A DNA stretch of 64,000 nucleotides from Lewinellaceae bacterium (GCA_016710765.1 JADJUJ010000004.1:248001-312000); one strand, 5' to 3'. Counted from the first letter of the stretch, positions 50,990 through 60,511 are shown. A program made the numbers and translations. The notes: generated by a model from the sequence alone, not told the origin.

Positions 50990-51051
50990 CCTTATATTTG
51001 ACGTCCACCACTCTCCCTGCACCCATGGACAAACGCCTTTTCTCAAAACCC
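50990..51051 (+). pseudogene. Remnant of class V aminotransferase 5' end, copy B
   Basis: About 62 bases nearly identical to the leader and first dozen codons of the intact gene (CTTATATTTGACGTCCACCA, then ATGGACAAACGCC at 51025), breaking off where the TPR gene begins. Together with 44336-44413 it forms the two edges of the AT-rich block. Confidence 0.7.
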
Positions 51052-51061
51052 CTTGCTACTC

Positions 51062-51649
51062 ATGTCCAAAACTGCCCTTCGAAAATACGGCTACATCGCC
51101 CTGTTGTGCGCCATAATCGCCTTTGTTTTTTGGCTCCATGCCACAGGCAGAATTTCCTCAACCAGTATGCTTGGTTCGGCTCTGGGAGTGTTGGTTTTGG
51201 GTCGGATTATCAATTATCCACTGCGCCATTTTTTTAAAGGATTGGCGGCTTTCAGGCAACAGCAATGGGAGCGGTCGGAGGGCTTGTTTATTGCTTTTTT
51301 GGAAGACCTGGAGCGCCGTCCCTGGATCCGTTACCTGAATTATTGGAACTATAACGCGTACACCCACAGTCTGGAAGCGATGGCGATGAACAATTTGGGC
51401 GCCATTGCCACCCACAAAAACCAGCTCGCCGAGGCCGAATCTTTTTTACAAAAATCGCTGGCGCTCGACCCCCTTTACCCCAAGCCCTACTACAATCTGG
51501 CCGTGCTTGCGATCCGGCAAAAAAAGATGGAAATGGCAAAGTCCTATTTTGAAAAATCCCGGGAACTGGGTTTCAGCAACGATTCCTTTGATCAGTTCAT
51601 GACCAAGGTGCAAACGGCTTATGCAGAGGTAAATTCGGGGTTGGATTAG
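51062..51649 (+). CDS. TPR membrane protein, copy B
   Basis: 195 residues from the ATG at 51062, same length as copy A at 42411. Two N-terminal helices (YGYIALLCAIIAFVFWL; SALGVLVLGRIINYPL) and TPR units (AMNNLGAIATHKNQLAEAES; YYNLAVLAIRQKKMEMAKSY). Divergence from copy A is spread over the N-terminal two thirds; the C terminus is identical. The start follows directly on an aminotransferase 5' remnant. Function unknown. Confidence 0.75.
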   Translation: MSKTALRKYGYIALLCAIIAFVFWLHATGRISSTSMLGSALGVLVLGRIINYPLRHFFKGLAAFRQQQWERSEGLFIAFLEDLERRPWIRYLNYWNYNAYTHSLEAMAMNNLGAIATHKNQLAEAESFLQKSLALDPLYPKPYYNLAVLAIRQKKMEMAKSYFEKSRELGFSNDSFDQFMTKVQTAYAEVNSGLD

Positions 51650-51719
51650 GATGAATGTTTTAGGAGGGCGATTGGTTGTCATGCTTCGCCTATCTTTACC
51701 CATCACCAAAACCACCTGC

Positions 51720-52230
51720 ATGAACCCATTTCATCCTTTTTTGGCTATTGAAAATACCGCCCAATTGCTACAACTGCGCATGGAAAAACGGTACGTCTGG
51801 CTGAATTTTGTAGTGCTCCGACTGCTCTCGATCCTGATCGTAGCCGTATCTGCTGGTATGTTTTTCCTTTTGCAAAATGTTACCCCCTGGTTTATCTGTG
51901 CCGGACTGTGCTTTCTGGCGTTGCTGGGACTTTAAATGTTGAATCCCGGGTAGTGGTGTCGCTGGACATCCGGCCTGATGCGATTCAATTGCAACATATG
52001 CTGCTTTGGCGCCGCAAAAGCGAGATTTGGCCCTTGTCCGACACCGACCTAATTTATTCCAGTCCCAGCACAGCAGGCGCCTACTATTCTCTGCATTTGA
52101 AGCGTGGGAAAAAAGTAGCCCTCATGAACCTTGCCACCGGGCCCTGGCGGGACAAAAAAAATTCTGGAAACCGTGAATGCCCGTCTGGAGGAAGTGACCG
52201 GTTTGCGGGTTTGGAAGGGGATAAGAGAGC
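51720..52230 (+). CDS. Small membrane protein, paralogue of 54334 (frame broken)
   Basis: Begins MNPFHPFLAIENTAQLLQLR, with two transmembrane helices (LLSILIVAVSAGMFFLL; WFICAGLCFLALLGL). It continues in a second frame from GTLNVESRVVVSLDI to TAGAYYSLHLKRGKKVAL, and in a third after the A8 run at 52154-52161 (ILETVNARLEEVTGLRVWKG). A base is missing near 51905-51935 and one is extra at the A run. The exact 3' end is unclear because it runs into the convergent HigA gene. May be a real pseudogene or an intact gene with sequencing errors. Function unknown. Confidence 0.55.
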
Positions 52231-52236
52231 GTAACC

Positions 52237-52627
52237 TTACCCCCCGCTCCAGAATAAACTCCGCACTCAGCCCCAGTTTTTGGTACAACAGCTTGGCCAG
52301 ATCCATGTTGACTTTGCGTTTCCCTTGCATGACTTCCGACAACCGGGATGCAGAAATGCCCAATAGCGCAGCAAGTTGTTTCTGATTGAGTTTGCGCTCA
52401 TACATTTTCAACTCGATCATCTCCACCAGCGTTTGTGGTTGGCGGATAGGCATCAAGGGTATACCGTCTTCCCATGCCTCGGCCATGCGCGACAAATCGT
52501 GTAAATCGCCGCGGGCTTCAGCCGCCAGGGTATGAAAGCCCCCGCCTTGAGTGGCTGTGTGCAGGTAGGTCTCGATTTTGTCCATCACCTGCTGGTATTC
52601 TTCTTCTGTCTTTATTTTGTAGCGCAT
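52237..52627 (-). CDS. HigA-type antitoxin/HTH regulator, copy B
   Basis: 129 residues, nearly identical to copy A, with HTH LNQKQLAALLGISASRLSEV and C terminus AEFILERG. In the given sequence a C6 run at 52240-52245 (C5 in copy A) removes the stop and extends the frame to 52049; with one base fewer the protein ends exactly like copy A. Here the toxin partner is intact, so this is the working pair. Order is toxin then antitoxin with a 3-base gap, the usual higBA arrangement. Confidence 0.78.
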
Positions 52628-52630
52628 AGG

Positions 52631-52924
52631 TTAAATTTGAGCAGCGTCAATTTTATCGTATTCCTGATGTGTACCAATAAATCGGACAAATACAGTCCGG
52701 ATATCGAAGAAAATCATAACAACTAGTCGGCATCGATTTCCTCTTATGTTGAACACATATCGATCGTTTCCCACATAATCGACTGCGTTGTACATTTGGC
52801 GGATATCGGATATGTTTTTCCAGTCAGCTGTTTTTACTTGATCATACCAATGGTTGAGTGGCGTTAGCGAATCAGGATGTCTTAACCCGAATTCTCTCAA
52901 TATCGATTTGGCCATGATAATCAT
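52631..52924 (-). CDS. HigB-type mRNA interferase toxin, copy B
   Basis: 97 residues from MIIMAKSILREFGLRHPDSL; a start three codons later is possible. It matches the HigB/RelE-like ribosome-dependent RNase family in YVFNIRGNRCRLVVMIFF and VFVRFIGTHQEYDKID. The predicted role is mRNA cleavage during stress when the labile antitoxin is lost. It carries the two CGGATATCG repeats (52698-52706 and 52800-52808) between which copy A lost 102 bp. Confidence 0.82.
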   Translation of the reverse strand: MIIMAKSILREFGLRHPDSLTPLNHWYDQVKTADWKNISDIRQMYNAVDYVGNDRYVFNIRGNRCRLVVMIFFDIRTVFVRFIGTHQEYDKIDAAQI

Positions 52925-53050
52925 GGCATGGAGTTGATTACAAAAATATAAATACAATTTATATTTTTAAAATAAAATTACCAAAATCAGAATAATTTAA
53001 CATTTCCCCTTTCTGCCTTATATTTGACGTCCACCACCCTCCCTGCACCC

Positions 53051-54298
53051 ATGGACAAACGCCTTTTTCTCAAAACCCTCGGCGCCGCCGCCATCTCTTT
53101 CGCCTTCCTCGACAATGCGCTCGCCAGCGTAGACCATCTTTTGCCCGACGAGCTGGCCTCCGATGAAAAGTTCTGGGCAACCATCCGGAGGGCCTACCGG
53201 CTCAAGCCCGATTACATCAACCTGGAAAACGGCTATTACCTCATGCAATCGCAGGAAGTGCTGGAGGCCTTCATCAAAAATGTGCGGGAAGTCAACTACA
53301 ATGCCTCGTACTACATGCGCACCCGGCAGTTCGACGACAAAGCCGCCGCGCGCAACCAACTCGCCGACATGCTGGGCTGCAGCCCCGACGAACTTATCAT
53401 CACCCGCAACACCACCGAATCGCTGGATACGGTTATCGCCGGCAAAAACTGGCAGCCTGGCGACGAGGCCGTCATGGCCGAACAGGATTACGGCGCCATG
53501 CTCGACATGTTCAAACTCCAGGCCCGCCGCTACGGCATGGTCAACAAGGTAACATCGGTGCCCAATCACCCGCAGTCGGACGAAGAAATCGTGGCCTGCT
53601 ATGAATCCGCCATCACCCCGCGCACCAAATTGCTCATGGTATGCCAGATGATCAACATCACCGGGCACATCCTGCCCATCCGGAAAATATGCGATATGGC
53701 CCACCGCCACGGCGTAGAAGTGATGGTCGATGGCGCCCATGCCTTCGCCCACATCGATTTTAAACTCAGCGATTTTGATTGCGACTACTACGGCACCAGC
53801 CTGCACAAATGGTTGGGCTGTCCGCTGGGTTCCGGCGCATTGTATGTGAAAAAAGAGAAGATCAGGGACCTCTGGCCCATGTTTGCCGATCTCAGCTGTG
53901 CCGACGACGACATCCGAAAACTCAACCACACTGGCACCCACCCGGTGCACACCGACCTGACGATCCAGAACGCCATTGCCTTTCACAACCGAATCGGCAT
54001 TGCGCGCAAAGAAGCCCGGCTGCGGTTCCTGCAAAACTACTGGACCGACCAGCTCCGCGGCCATCCCGGCGTGGTAATCAACACCCCCGCTGACAAGTCC
54101 CGTTCCTGCGCCATTGCCAACGTTGGCATCGAAGGCCGAAAACCGGGTGAACTGGCCAAGACCCTGCTGGAAAAACATCAGATCTGGACCGTTGCCATAG
54201 ACTATGCCAATGTGCACGGACTACGGATTACGCCACACTTGTACACCAGTACCAAAGAATTGGATGCGTTGGTGGCAGCGATTAAAAGGGAGGTTTGA
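53051..54298 (+). CDS. Class V aminotransferase (isopenicillin-N-epimerase-like)
   Basis: 415 residues from the ATG at 53051. The N terminus MDKRLFLKTLGAAAISFAF resembles a twin-arginine-like or export signal without the RR pair. PLP-fold motifs: Asp in VMVDGAHAFAHID, and the Schiff-base lysine in GTSLHKWLGCPLGSG. NTTESLDTVIAGKNWQ binds the cofactor phosphate. The substrate is unknown; relatives include desulfurases, epimerases and kynureninase-like enzymes. Two 5' remnants of this gene (44336 and 50990) mark past duplications. Confidence 0.83.
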   Translation: MDKRLFLKTLGAAAISFAFLDNALASVDHLLPDELASDEKFWATIRRAYRLKPDYINLENGYYLMQSQEVLEAFIKNVREVNYNASYYMRTRQFDDKAAARNQLADMLGCSPDELIITRNTTESLDTVIAGKNWQPGDEAVMAEQDYGAMLDMFKLQARRYGMVNKVTSVPNHPQSDEEIVACYESAITPRTKLLMVCQMINITGHILPIRKICDMAHRHGVEVMVDGAHAFAHIDFKLSDFDCDYYGTSLHKWLGCPLGSGALYVKKEKIRDLWPMFADLSCADDDIRKLNHTGTHPVHTDLTIQNAIAFHNRIGIARKEARLRFLQNYWTDQLRGHPGVVINTPADKSRSCAIANVGIEGRKPGELAKTLLEKHQIWTVAIDYANVHGLRITPHLYTSTKELDALVAAIKREV

Positions 54299-54333
54299 CT
54301 TAGTTGCCCAAGTCTTTGATTCAAACAAATACC

Positions 54334-54875
54334 ATGAACCTTACTATCCCTATACCGCCATTGAAGACAGCCCGGAAGCACTGCACCTGAAAATGGAATC
54401 GCGCGCACTTCGGTTCAATATCCTGATATTGCGGGTACTACCGGTTTTGGTGTTTGCAGGCCTGCTGGTTACCTTGCCTCTGCTCGACAACCGAACGCCA
54501 TGGTGGGTGTATGCCGGACTGGCGCTGGTGGGAATGCACATTGTTGCTTGGATGAACTCAGCTGTGGTACTTGAATTGCAAATTGACCAGTCGCAAATCA
54601 TGATTTACACCCTTCATTTCTTTCGCAAAAGCCGCGTTACCTATCCGCTTGCAGCCATAATGCACTTCATCATTCAACGAAATACAACCCCGCACACCGC
54701 AGGGGCTTATTATTACGCATCACTCCGGGACAACAAAAAAGTAGCCTTGGTAAAATTGCCCATCGGCCCCTGGCGCAAACCAGACGGGCTTCGTTTGCTA
54801 AAAGAAAGAATGGAACATCTCACCCAATTGCATGTTTCAGAGGAAGGAAGACCGCTTGCACAATCTGACCAATAG
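54334..54875 (+). CDS. Small membrane protein, paralogue of 51720 (frame broken at start)
   Basis: About 180 residues. Two transmembrane helices (LILRVLPVLVFAGLLVTLPL; WWVYAGLALVGMHIVAW), then a soluble part with HTAGAYYYASLRDNKKVALVKL. The open frame has no sensible start, but the ATG at 54334 followed by one restored C at 54339-54340 gives MNPYYPYTAIEDSPEAL, which aligns with MNPFHPFLAIENTAQLL of the paralogue. Probably a single-base deletion error. Function unknown. Confidence 0.65.
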
Positions 54876-55154
54876 TATTTTGGCAACAACCCGGTTTCAG
54901 CATAACAGCATCCGTGAATTGGAGATTTTTCCCAAGGTGTTGCCAAGATAAATTCAGCGCCACCCACAGCGCTGATTACAACGTTTTAATACCAATTCGG
55001 CCCAAGTGCCAAAATATCAGTGAGGGCTAATAATTAACATCATTTTTAATGACTCAAATCATTGCATTTATAAGTCATCGCGCTTTAAGCTGTCCTACTT
55101 TTAGGAAGTTTCCCCCACAACCTGTTCTACAGCCTTTCACCAAAACTTGCAATC

Positions 55155-56411
55155 ATGAGCGCGCTCAACATTTTTCGGTTAAGTTGCCGATTTGCGGCAA
55201 TGATAGCCTTTGTATTTTGCTTGTCCCTCGGGAGCCTGCGGGCCCAGGGCAATTACTGGGAAACGATTGGCCACATGCCACTAGGCACTTTACTGACGGC
55301 AGTGGAAGCACTTGACTCCCAACTCTACATCATGGGTGGCCTGCACAACCCTGCCGGTGCTACTACAGAAATGTACGCATTTAACCTGAAAACCAACACG
55401 ATACTACCCAGGCAGCCGCTCCCAAAACCACTGGCTGCCAGCGGAACCGTTGTATGGGAAGACAAAATCTACCTGTTTGGCGGTGGATCCGCTAGTCAAG
55501 GCACCGCATCCAACAGCGTTTATGTTTATGACCCCGAACTAAATACCTGGACATCGCTGGCAGATATGCCACATGCACGAGCATATCCTGTCGCAGAAAT
55601 CGTAAATGGAAAAATGTATGTGATCGGGGGCGCAAGCACTGGAAGCACATTCTCCTATAATTACGTAGAGTGTTACGATCCACTCACCAACACATGGGCG
55701 GCCAAGAACCCTATGCCAACAGCACGCGCTTACATGACTTCTGCCGTACTTAACAACAAAATATATGTGTTTGGCGGATTGGGTGGAACACCGCCTTATA
55801 TCAGCCTCGCAACCGTAGAAATTTACGACCCCACAACAGACACATGGACCACAGCGCCCGAACTTTCAACCTCCCGATGGGGAGCACTGGCCGGCACATT
55901 AGACAATATCATTTTCCTGGCCGGTGGAGCCAATGAATTTAGCGTCGACCTCGACATTGTGGATGGTCTTCAGGGTGAAAACGGAAGTTGGCTTTCCTAT
56001 GGGCCAATGCCCTATGCCGCGCACGGTTTGGGGGGGACCGTTTTTGAAAATAATCTGTACCTGGTTGGCGGACTTTCGGAAGGAACTGTGCGCAATGATA
56101 TTCTGGTCTACCACCCTTCAGTCGGTGTTTCTGAGACACCTGAGGCAACCCAGTGGTTAAGCCAAAACTACCCGAACCCATTCCACAATGTGACCACCAT
56201 CGACTATGAGGTCAGCCATGCAGGTGCGGTATCCATCATCCTTTACGATGTAACAGGAAAAGTGGTGCAAACGCTTGTTCAGGACAAACAACCTGCCGGA
56301 AAATATTCGTGTAGCATAAATGCTGGATCACTTCAAAATGGCGTGTACACGTACACGCTTCGTATCGACAATCAGATGCTCGCATCCCGTTTGCTCATCG
56401 TAAATAAATAA
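55155..56411 (+). CDS. Kelch-repeat secreted protein with T9SS type A sorting domain
   Basis: 418 residues: signal peptide (MIAFVFCLSLGSLRAQ), six kelch blades with the GG..Y hallmark (LYIMGGLHNPAGATTEMYAF; IYLFGGGSASQGT; MYVIGGAST; IYVFGGLGG) forming a beta propeller, and a C-terminal sorting domain starting SQNYPNPFHNVTTIDYEV. Exported by T9SS to the cell surface or medium; likely a binding protein. The 279-base gap upstream shows no gene. Confidence 0.85.
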   Translation: MSALNIFRLSCRFAAMIAFVFCLSLGSLRAQGNYWETIGHMPLGTLLTAVEALDSQLYIMGGLHNPAGATTEMYAFNLKTNTILPRQPLPKPLAASGTVVWEDKIYLFGGGSASQGTASNSVYVYDPELNTWTSLADMPHARAYPVAEIVNGKMYVIGGASTGSTFSYNYVECYDPLTNTWAAKNPMPTARAYMTSAVLNNKIYVFGGLGGTPPYISLATVEIYDPTTDTWTTAPELSTSRWGALAGTLDNIIFLAGGANEFSVDLDIVDGLQGENGSWLSYGPMPYAAHGLGGTVFENNLYLVGGLSEGTVRNDILVYHPSVGVSETPEATQWLSQNYPNPFHNVTTIDYEVSHAGAVSIILYDVTGKVVQTLVQDKQPAGKYSCSINAGSLQNGVYTYTLRIDNQMLASRLLIVNK

Positions 56412-56454
56412 CAATTTGATTGCAAGAATTATTTCAAATACGGGTAACCATGTG

Positions 56455-56492
56455 CCTCCCGCAGGTTCAACGGAACCATGCGGGAGGTTTTT
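56455..56492 (+). terminator. Terminator of the kelch gene
   Basis: CCTCCCGCA and TGCGGGAGG form the base of a hairpin extended by GGTTC/GAACC around a small loop, followed by TTTTT, about 45 bases after the stop codon. Confidence 0.8.
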
Positions 56493-56551
56493 ATTGCCTT
56501 TTAGGCAGGTCGGCCACTTGAATCTAAAACTGTTTTTAATTGTTTACTCGT

Positions 56552-57058
56552 ATGTATCGTAAAAACTTCGCCATGCGCCATATCCCTTGCCTGCTCTGCT
56601 TCATTTTGATGCCTGTACTCTTATCTGCCCAAAAACCCAACCCCTACTACTCCCGAACCGACACTTCCACCCTGCACCTATCCAATGCCCAATGGAAAAA
56701 AGTGCTGGCACCCGACGTGTACGAAGTGGCCCGCAACAAGGCCACCGAGCGCTCTTTTACTGGAAAATACTGGAATTTTGAGGGCATCGGCACCTACCGC
56801 TGCGCCGCTTGCGGCAACGCACTGTTCAAATCCGATTCCAAGTTCGGAAGCAGCTGCGGCTGGCCCAGTTTTTTCGAAACCCTGCGCCCCAACAGCGTTA
56901 GGTACCAAAACGACGATTCCTACAACATGCACCGCACCGAAGTGCTTTGCGGACGCTGCGGCGCCCACCTCGGCCACTTGTTCGACGATGGCCCGCCACC
57001 CACAGGAAAACGCTTCTGCATGAACTCCATCGTGCTGGATTTTGAGCCGGATAAGTAA
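56552..57058 (+). CDS. msrB: Peptide-methionine (R)-S-oxide reductase
   Basis: 168 residues from the ATG at 56552 (an ATG at 56573 is also possible). N-terminal signal peptide (IPCLLCFILMPVLLSAQ), then an MsrB domain: zinc cysteines in CAACG and CGRCG, HLGHLFDDGPPPTGKRFCMNS with the catalytic Cys, and GWPSFFE. It repairs methionine-R-sulfoxide; the signal peptide puts it in the periplasm or outside. Confidence 0.9.
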   Translation: MYRKNFAMRHIPCLLCFILMPVLLSAQKPNPYYSRTDTSTLHLSNAQWKKVLAPDVYEVARNKATERSFTGKYWNFEGIGTYRCAACGNALFKSDSKFGSSCGWPSFFETLRPNSVRYQNDDSYNMHRTEVLCGRCGAHLGHLFDDGPPPTGKRFCMNSIVLDFEPDK

Positions 57059-57221
57059 ACCGGGTCGGATACTTCCTTCCCTGTTCCCTCAAAACGTTTT
57101 GCTCCGAAGACGGAATTCAATCCAACAATAAAAACCCGTTCTAACGTGCGATAACACACCAGCAATGATTAATATCAGCCAACATTAAAACGCATCACCA
57201 CGGTTCCCCTCAAAAAAACAT

Positions 57222-57229
57222 TACCTTTG
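57222..57229 (+). promoter_or_regulatory. Putative maeB -7 promoter box
   Basis: TACCTTTG, followed by GCGGCGG, 24 bases before the malic enzyme ATG; the same box type as upstream of the Ile leader. Confidence 0.5.
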
Positions 57230-57252
57230 CGGCGGTAAAAATCCGCCACATC

Positions 57253-59538
57253 ATGAGTAAAGAAACTAACCTAAAAGCCGAAGCACTTCATTACCACGCA
57301 AAAGGCCGCCCCGGTAAAATCGAAGTCATCCCTTCCAAAGAAACCGCTAACCAACGCGACCTCTCACTTGCCTATTCCCCCGGCGTAGCCGAACCCTGCT
57401 TGGCCATCGCTGCCAACCCCGACGACGTTTACAAGTACACCGCCAAGGGCAATTTAGTTGCCGTCATCAGCAATGGTACCGCCGTACTGGGTTTGGGTGA
57501 TATTGGGCCCGCCGCTGGCAAACCTGTCATGGAAGGTAAAGGCCTGTTGTTTAAAATCTACGCCGACATCGACGTGTTCGACATCGAGCTCGACACCAAA
57601 GATGTAGACGAATTCGTGCGTACCGTAAAAATCCTGGAACCCACCTTCGGTGGAATCAACCTGGAGGACGTTTCTGCTCCTGAATGCTTCGAAATTGAAG
57701 AGCGCCTGAAAAAAGAGCTCTCCATCCCCATCATGCACGACGACCAGCACGGCACCGCCATTATCAGCGCCGCCGCTCTGCTCAACGCCTTAGAACTTGT
57801 CAACAAAGACATAGCCAAGGTGAAAATCGTTATCAATGGCGCTGGCGCCTCTGCCATCTCCTGCACCCGCCTGTACTGCGCGCTGGGCGCCAGTAAGGAG
57901 AACGTTTTCATGTTCGACAGCAAGGGCCTTATCCACCCCTCCCGCACCAACCTTGATGGCAAGAAAATAGAGTTCATCAACGACGCACTGCCGGTTGAAA
58001 CCAGCCTGGCCGATGCCATGAAAGGCGCCGACGTCTTTGTCGGCCTCTCGAAAGGCAACATCCTCAACGGTGACATGGTGAAAGGCATGGCCCACGACTG
58101 TATCGTGTTCGCCATGGCAAACCCCACACCTGAAATCAGCTACGAAGAAGCCACCGAAGCACGACCCGATATCATCATGGCCACCGGCCGTTCCGACTAC
58201 CCCAACCAGGTCAACAACGTACTGGGCTTCCCGTACATCTTCCGTGGAGCACTCGATGTGCGTGCGTCGGCAATCAATGAAGAAATGAAACTGGCTGCCG
58301 TACGCGCACTCGCTGACTTGGCCAAAAAACCCGTTCCCGACATCGTCAACATGGCTTACAATACCAGCAACCTGGTGTATGGCCGCGACTATATCATCCC
58401 CAAACCCGTTGACCCCCGCCTGCTCACTACCGTCGCCCCGGCTGTTGCAAAGGCAGCCATCGATTCCGGTGTTGCAAAAATGCCCATCACCGACTGGGAA
58501 GCCTACGAAATCCAACTCTCGCGCCGATTGGGCCTCGACAACAACCTTACCCGGGTGATCCAAACCAAAGCCCGCCAAAACAAAAAGCGGGTGGTATTTG
58601 GCGAAGCCGAAAATGTATCGATGCTTAAAGCAGCCCGTGTGGTTATTGAAGAGGGCATCGCTATTCCTATCCTCTTGGGTGATGTCGACAACATCCACAA
58701 AATCATGGCAGAAAATCAGATTGAACTGCCTGGGGTACAAATCATCGATCCCACCAAGCCGGGAAGTGTGGAAGACAAAGAACGCCTCACCCGCTATGCC
58801 GACCTTTACCACGAACAGCGCAAGCGCAAAGGCGTGATTCGCGTAGAGGCTAGCCAGGTCATGCGCCGCAAAAACTACTTTGGCTCCATGATGGTGGAAA
58901 CAGGCGAAGCCGATGCCATGATCTCTGGTCTTGGCCGCAAATACCCGGACACCATCCGCCCGGCACTTCGTATCATTGGCCCAAAACCTGGCGTTAGCCG
59001 CGTGGCCGGTATGTACATCTTGATGAGCCGGTTTGGCCCCCTTTTCCTGGCCGATACCACTATCAATTTCAATCCTACTGCCGAAGAAATCGTGGAAATC
59101 GCGGAACTGACTGCCGATGAGATCGGCAAGTTTAACATCAAGCCACGCATAGCGCTGCTTACCTATTCCAGCTTCGGTTCTGTGCCCCATGGCACCGATG
59201 CCGAAAAAATGAGAAAGGCGACCACCATGCTGAAGGAAAAACATCCCAATTGGATCATTGATGGTGAAATGCAGGCTCACCTCGCTTTCGACACCGAGAT
59301 CATGAAGCAATACTACTCCTTTAGCGACATGAGCGAAGGACGTGCCAACGTACTTATCTTCCCCAACCTCTCGGCATCAAATATTGCCTACAACCTGGTT
59401 AAGGAGGTGGCCGGGATAGAAAAAATCGGACCCGTGATCATGGGACTCAACAAACCCGTGCACGTGCTCCAACTTGGCGCTTCGGTGCGCGAAATTGTTG
59501 ATATGGCAGCCCTGGCTGCCGCCGACGCACAGGTATAA
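57253..59538 (+). CDS. maeB: NADP-dependent malic enzyme with phosphotransacetylase-like domain
   Basis: 761 residues, the length typical of MaeB. The malic enzyme half (residues 1-430) has YSPGVAEPC, LGDIGPAAGKPVMEGK, the metal-binding DDQHGTAIISAAALLNAL and the NADP site INGAGASAISC. The C-terminal half is a Pta-type domain (RVVFGEAENVSMLKAARVV; GSMMVETGEADAMISG; YSSFGSVPHGTDAEKMRKA) that usually regulates the enzyme. It oxidatively decarboxylates malate to pyruvate, giving NADPH. Confidence 0.95.
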   Translation: MSKETNLKAEALHYHAKGRPGKIEVIPSKETANQRDLSLAYSPGVAEPCLAIAANPDDVYKYTAKGNLVAVISNGTAVLGLGDIGPAAGKPVMEGKGLLFKIYADIDVFDIELDTKDVDEFVRTVKILEPTFGGINLEDVSAPECFEIEERLKKELSIPIMHDDQHGTAIISAAALLNALELVNKDIAKVKIVINGAGASAISCTRLYCALGASKENVFMFDSKGLIHPSRTNLDGKKIEFINDALPVETSLADAMKGADVFVGLSKGNILNGDMVKGMAHDCIVFAMANPTPEISYEEATEARPDIIMATGRSDYPNQVNNVLGFPYIFRGALDVRASAINEEMKLAAVRALADLAKKPVPDIVNMAYNTSNLVYGRDYIIPKPVDPRLLTTVAPAVAKAAIDSGVAKMPITDWEAYEIQLSRRLGLDNNLTRVIQTKARQNKKRVVFGEAENVSMLKAARVVIEEGIAIPILLGDVDNIHKIMAENQIELPGVQIIDPTKPGSVEDKERLTRYADLYHEQRKRKGVIRVEASQVMRRKNYFGSMMVETGEADAMISGLGRKYPDTIRPALRIIGPKPGVSRVAGMYILMSRFGPLFLADTTINFNPTAEEIVEIAELTADEIGKFNIKPRIALLTYSSFGSVPHGTDAEKMRKATTMLKEKHPNWIIDGEMQAHLAFDTEIMKQYYSFSDMSEGRANVLIFPNLSASNIAYNLVKEVAGIEKIGPVIMGLNKPVHVLQLGASVREIVDMAALAAADAQV

Positions 59539-59545
59539 ATCTGGC

Positions 59546-59592
59546 CTGTTGGTTGTTGGTCTTTAGCCGCGCTAAAGGCCAACAGCCAACAG
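59546..59592. terminator. Terminator hairpin between maeB and convergent lipoprotein gene
   Basis: An interrupted long stem: CTGTTGG, TTGTTGG and CTTTAGC on the left with GCTAAAG, CCAACAG and CCAACAG on the right around a CGC loop. Confidence 0.6.
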
Positions 59593-60396
59593 TTACAGTT
59601 CCCCTTCCGTACTCCAGCAAGTAATTTGCAAGGGGAGTTGCAGATCACTGCGGTAATCATCCAGCAGATTGCGCAGTGCTCCTTTATCGCCATCAAGGCG
59701 ACGCACAAAAAAGGCGGCGTTGCCCTCCGGCGAAAAACTTTTGTGAAAAAAGACCGACCCACTACCGGAAACCGTAAAGTATCCATAAAAATCGGGTAAC
59801 AACACGGCATCCTGGCTCAGTGCCTTGATGGCAGCAATGCATTGTTGAGCCCTGGGCATATCCTGTTCCTGCGGCGTGCTAATAAAGCCCCATACAAGGC
59901 CATCCGGGATCCGCTGCAATACCCTGTTCTGCAGGTCAATGCCCGCCGGCTGGGCAAGGTTCCACTCATAGCGCCCATTGGCAACCTTCAGCGTACCCTT
60001 GTTTTCAATGGCCTCCCCGAGTAAGAATGACAGCTCGTATTCCCCATCCAGTAAATCGCCAACCGGCAAAAATGAGTGTGCTTTGGCCGGTGCGCCCAGG
60101 CAGGTATCGGGCTCCATAATGTCACGCACCTGAACGGTAATGTCGCTGTTATTGACCGCGTTTGCGCTGGTAATATGGTAGTCAGCGCAGGGAAATGTTT
60201 TCACACTTTCTACCCAAAGACCAAATGTCGCACGACCATCTACGGGGCCCCGTTGTTCGTACAGATCCACCGTAAATTCAGGGTTCAGCGTGACCACCAC
60301 ATCCGCCTCCGGCTCCTGAGCCGTGCGACAAGCCGGCAGTAGCGCCAACAATACCAGCATGATGAACGGAGTACGAAGGGTGTGAAAAGATTTCAT
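59593..60396 (-). CDS. Lipoprotein of unknown function
   Basis: 267 residues from the ATG at 60394-60396. Lipoprotein signal LVLLALLPAC with acylated Cys and Arg-Thr after it. The rest is beta-rich (FTVDLYEQRGPVDGRATFGLW; GEYELSFLLGEAIENKGTL). I do not recognise a family. It is divergent from the YceI-type lipoprotein gene, sharing a 115-base promoter region. Confidence 0.55.
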   Translation of the reverse strand: MKSFHTLRTPFIMLVLLALLPACRTAQEPEADVVVTLNPEFTVDLYEQRGPVDGRATFGLWVESVKTFPCADYHITSANAVNNSDITVQVRDIMEPDTCLGAPAKAHSFLPVGDLLDGEYELSFLLGEAIENKGTLKVANGRYEWNLAQPAGIDLQNRVLQRIPDGLVWGFISTPQEQDMPRAQQCIAAIKALSQDAVLLPDFYGYFTVSGSGSVFFHKSFSPEGNAAFFVRRLDGDKGALRNLLDDYRSDLQLPLQITCWSTEGEL

Positions 60397-60474
60397 GTCA
60401 AAAATTTTATCTGATCTATGCTTCAATAACGAATATAGGTCATTTTTGCTGCCAGCAGCTCCAAAACTTCCGCA

Positions 60475-60482
60475 TATCTTTG
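60475..60482 (+). promoter_or_regulatory. Putative promoter -7 box for YceI gene
   Basis: TATCTTTG followed by GCGCTTC, 29 bases before the ATG; a TTTG at 60445-60448 is further away than the usual spacing. Confidence 0.45.
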
Positions 60483-60511
60483 CGCTTCAAATAAAAACCG
60501 TTCCTTTCAAG

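Noticed and set aside
52049..52236. C-terminal extension of HigA copy B
   Set aside because: It arises from one extra base in a C6 run; copy A stops at the equivalent point, and the extension is antisense to the membrane protein gene.
56455..56487. tRNA-like arm (GGTTC...GAACC)
   Set aside because: No cloverleaf or acceptor stem; it is the upper part of an intrinsic terminator.
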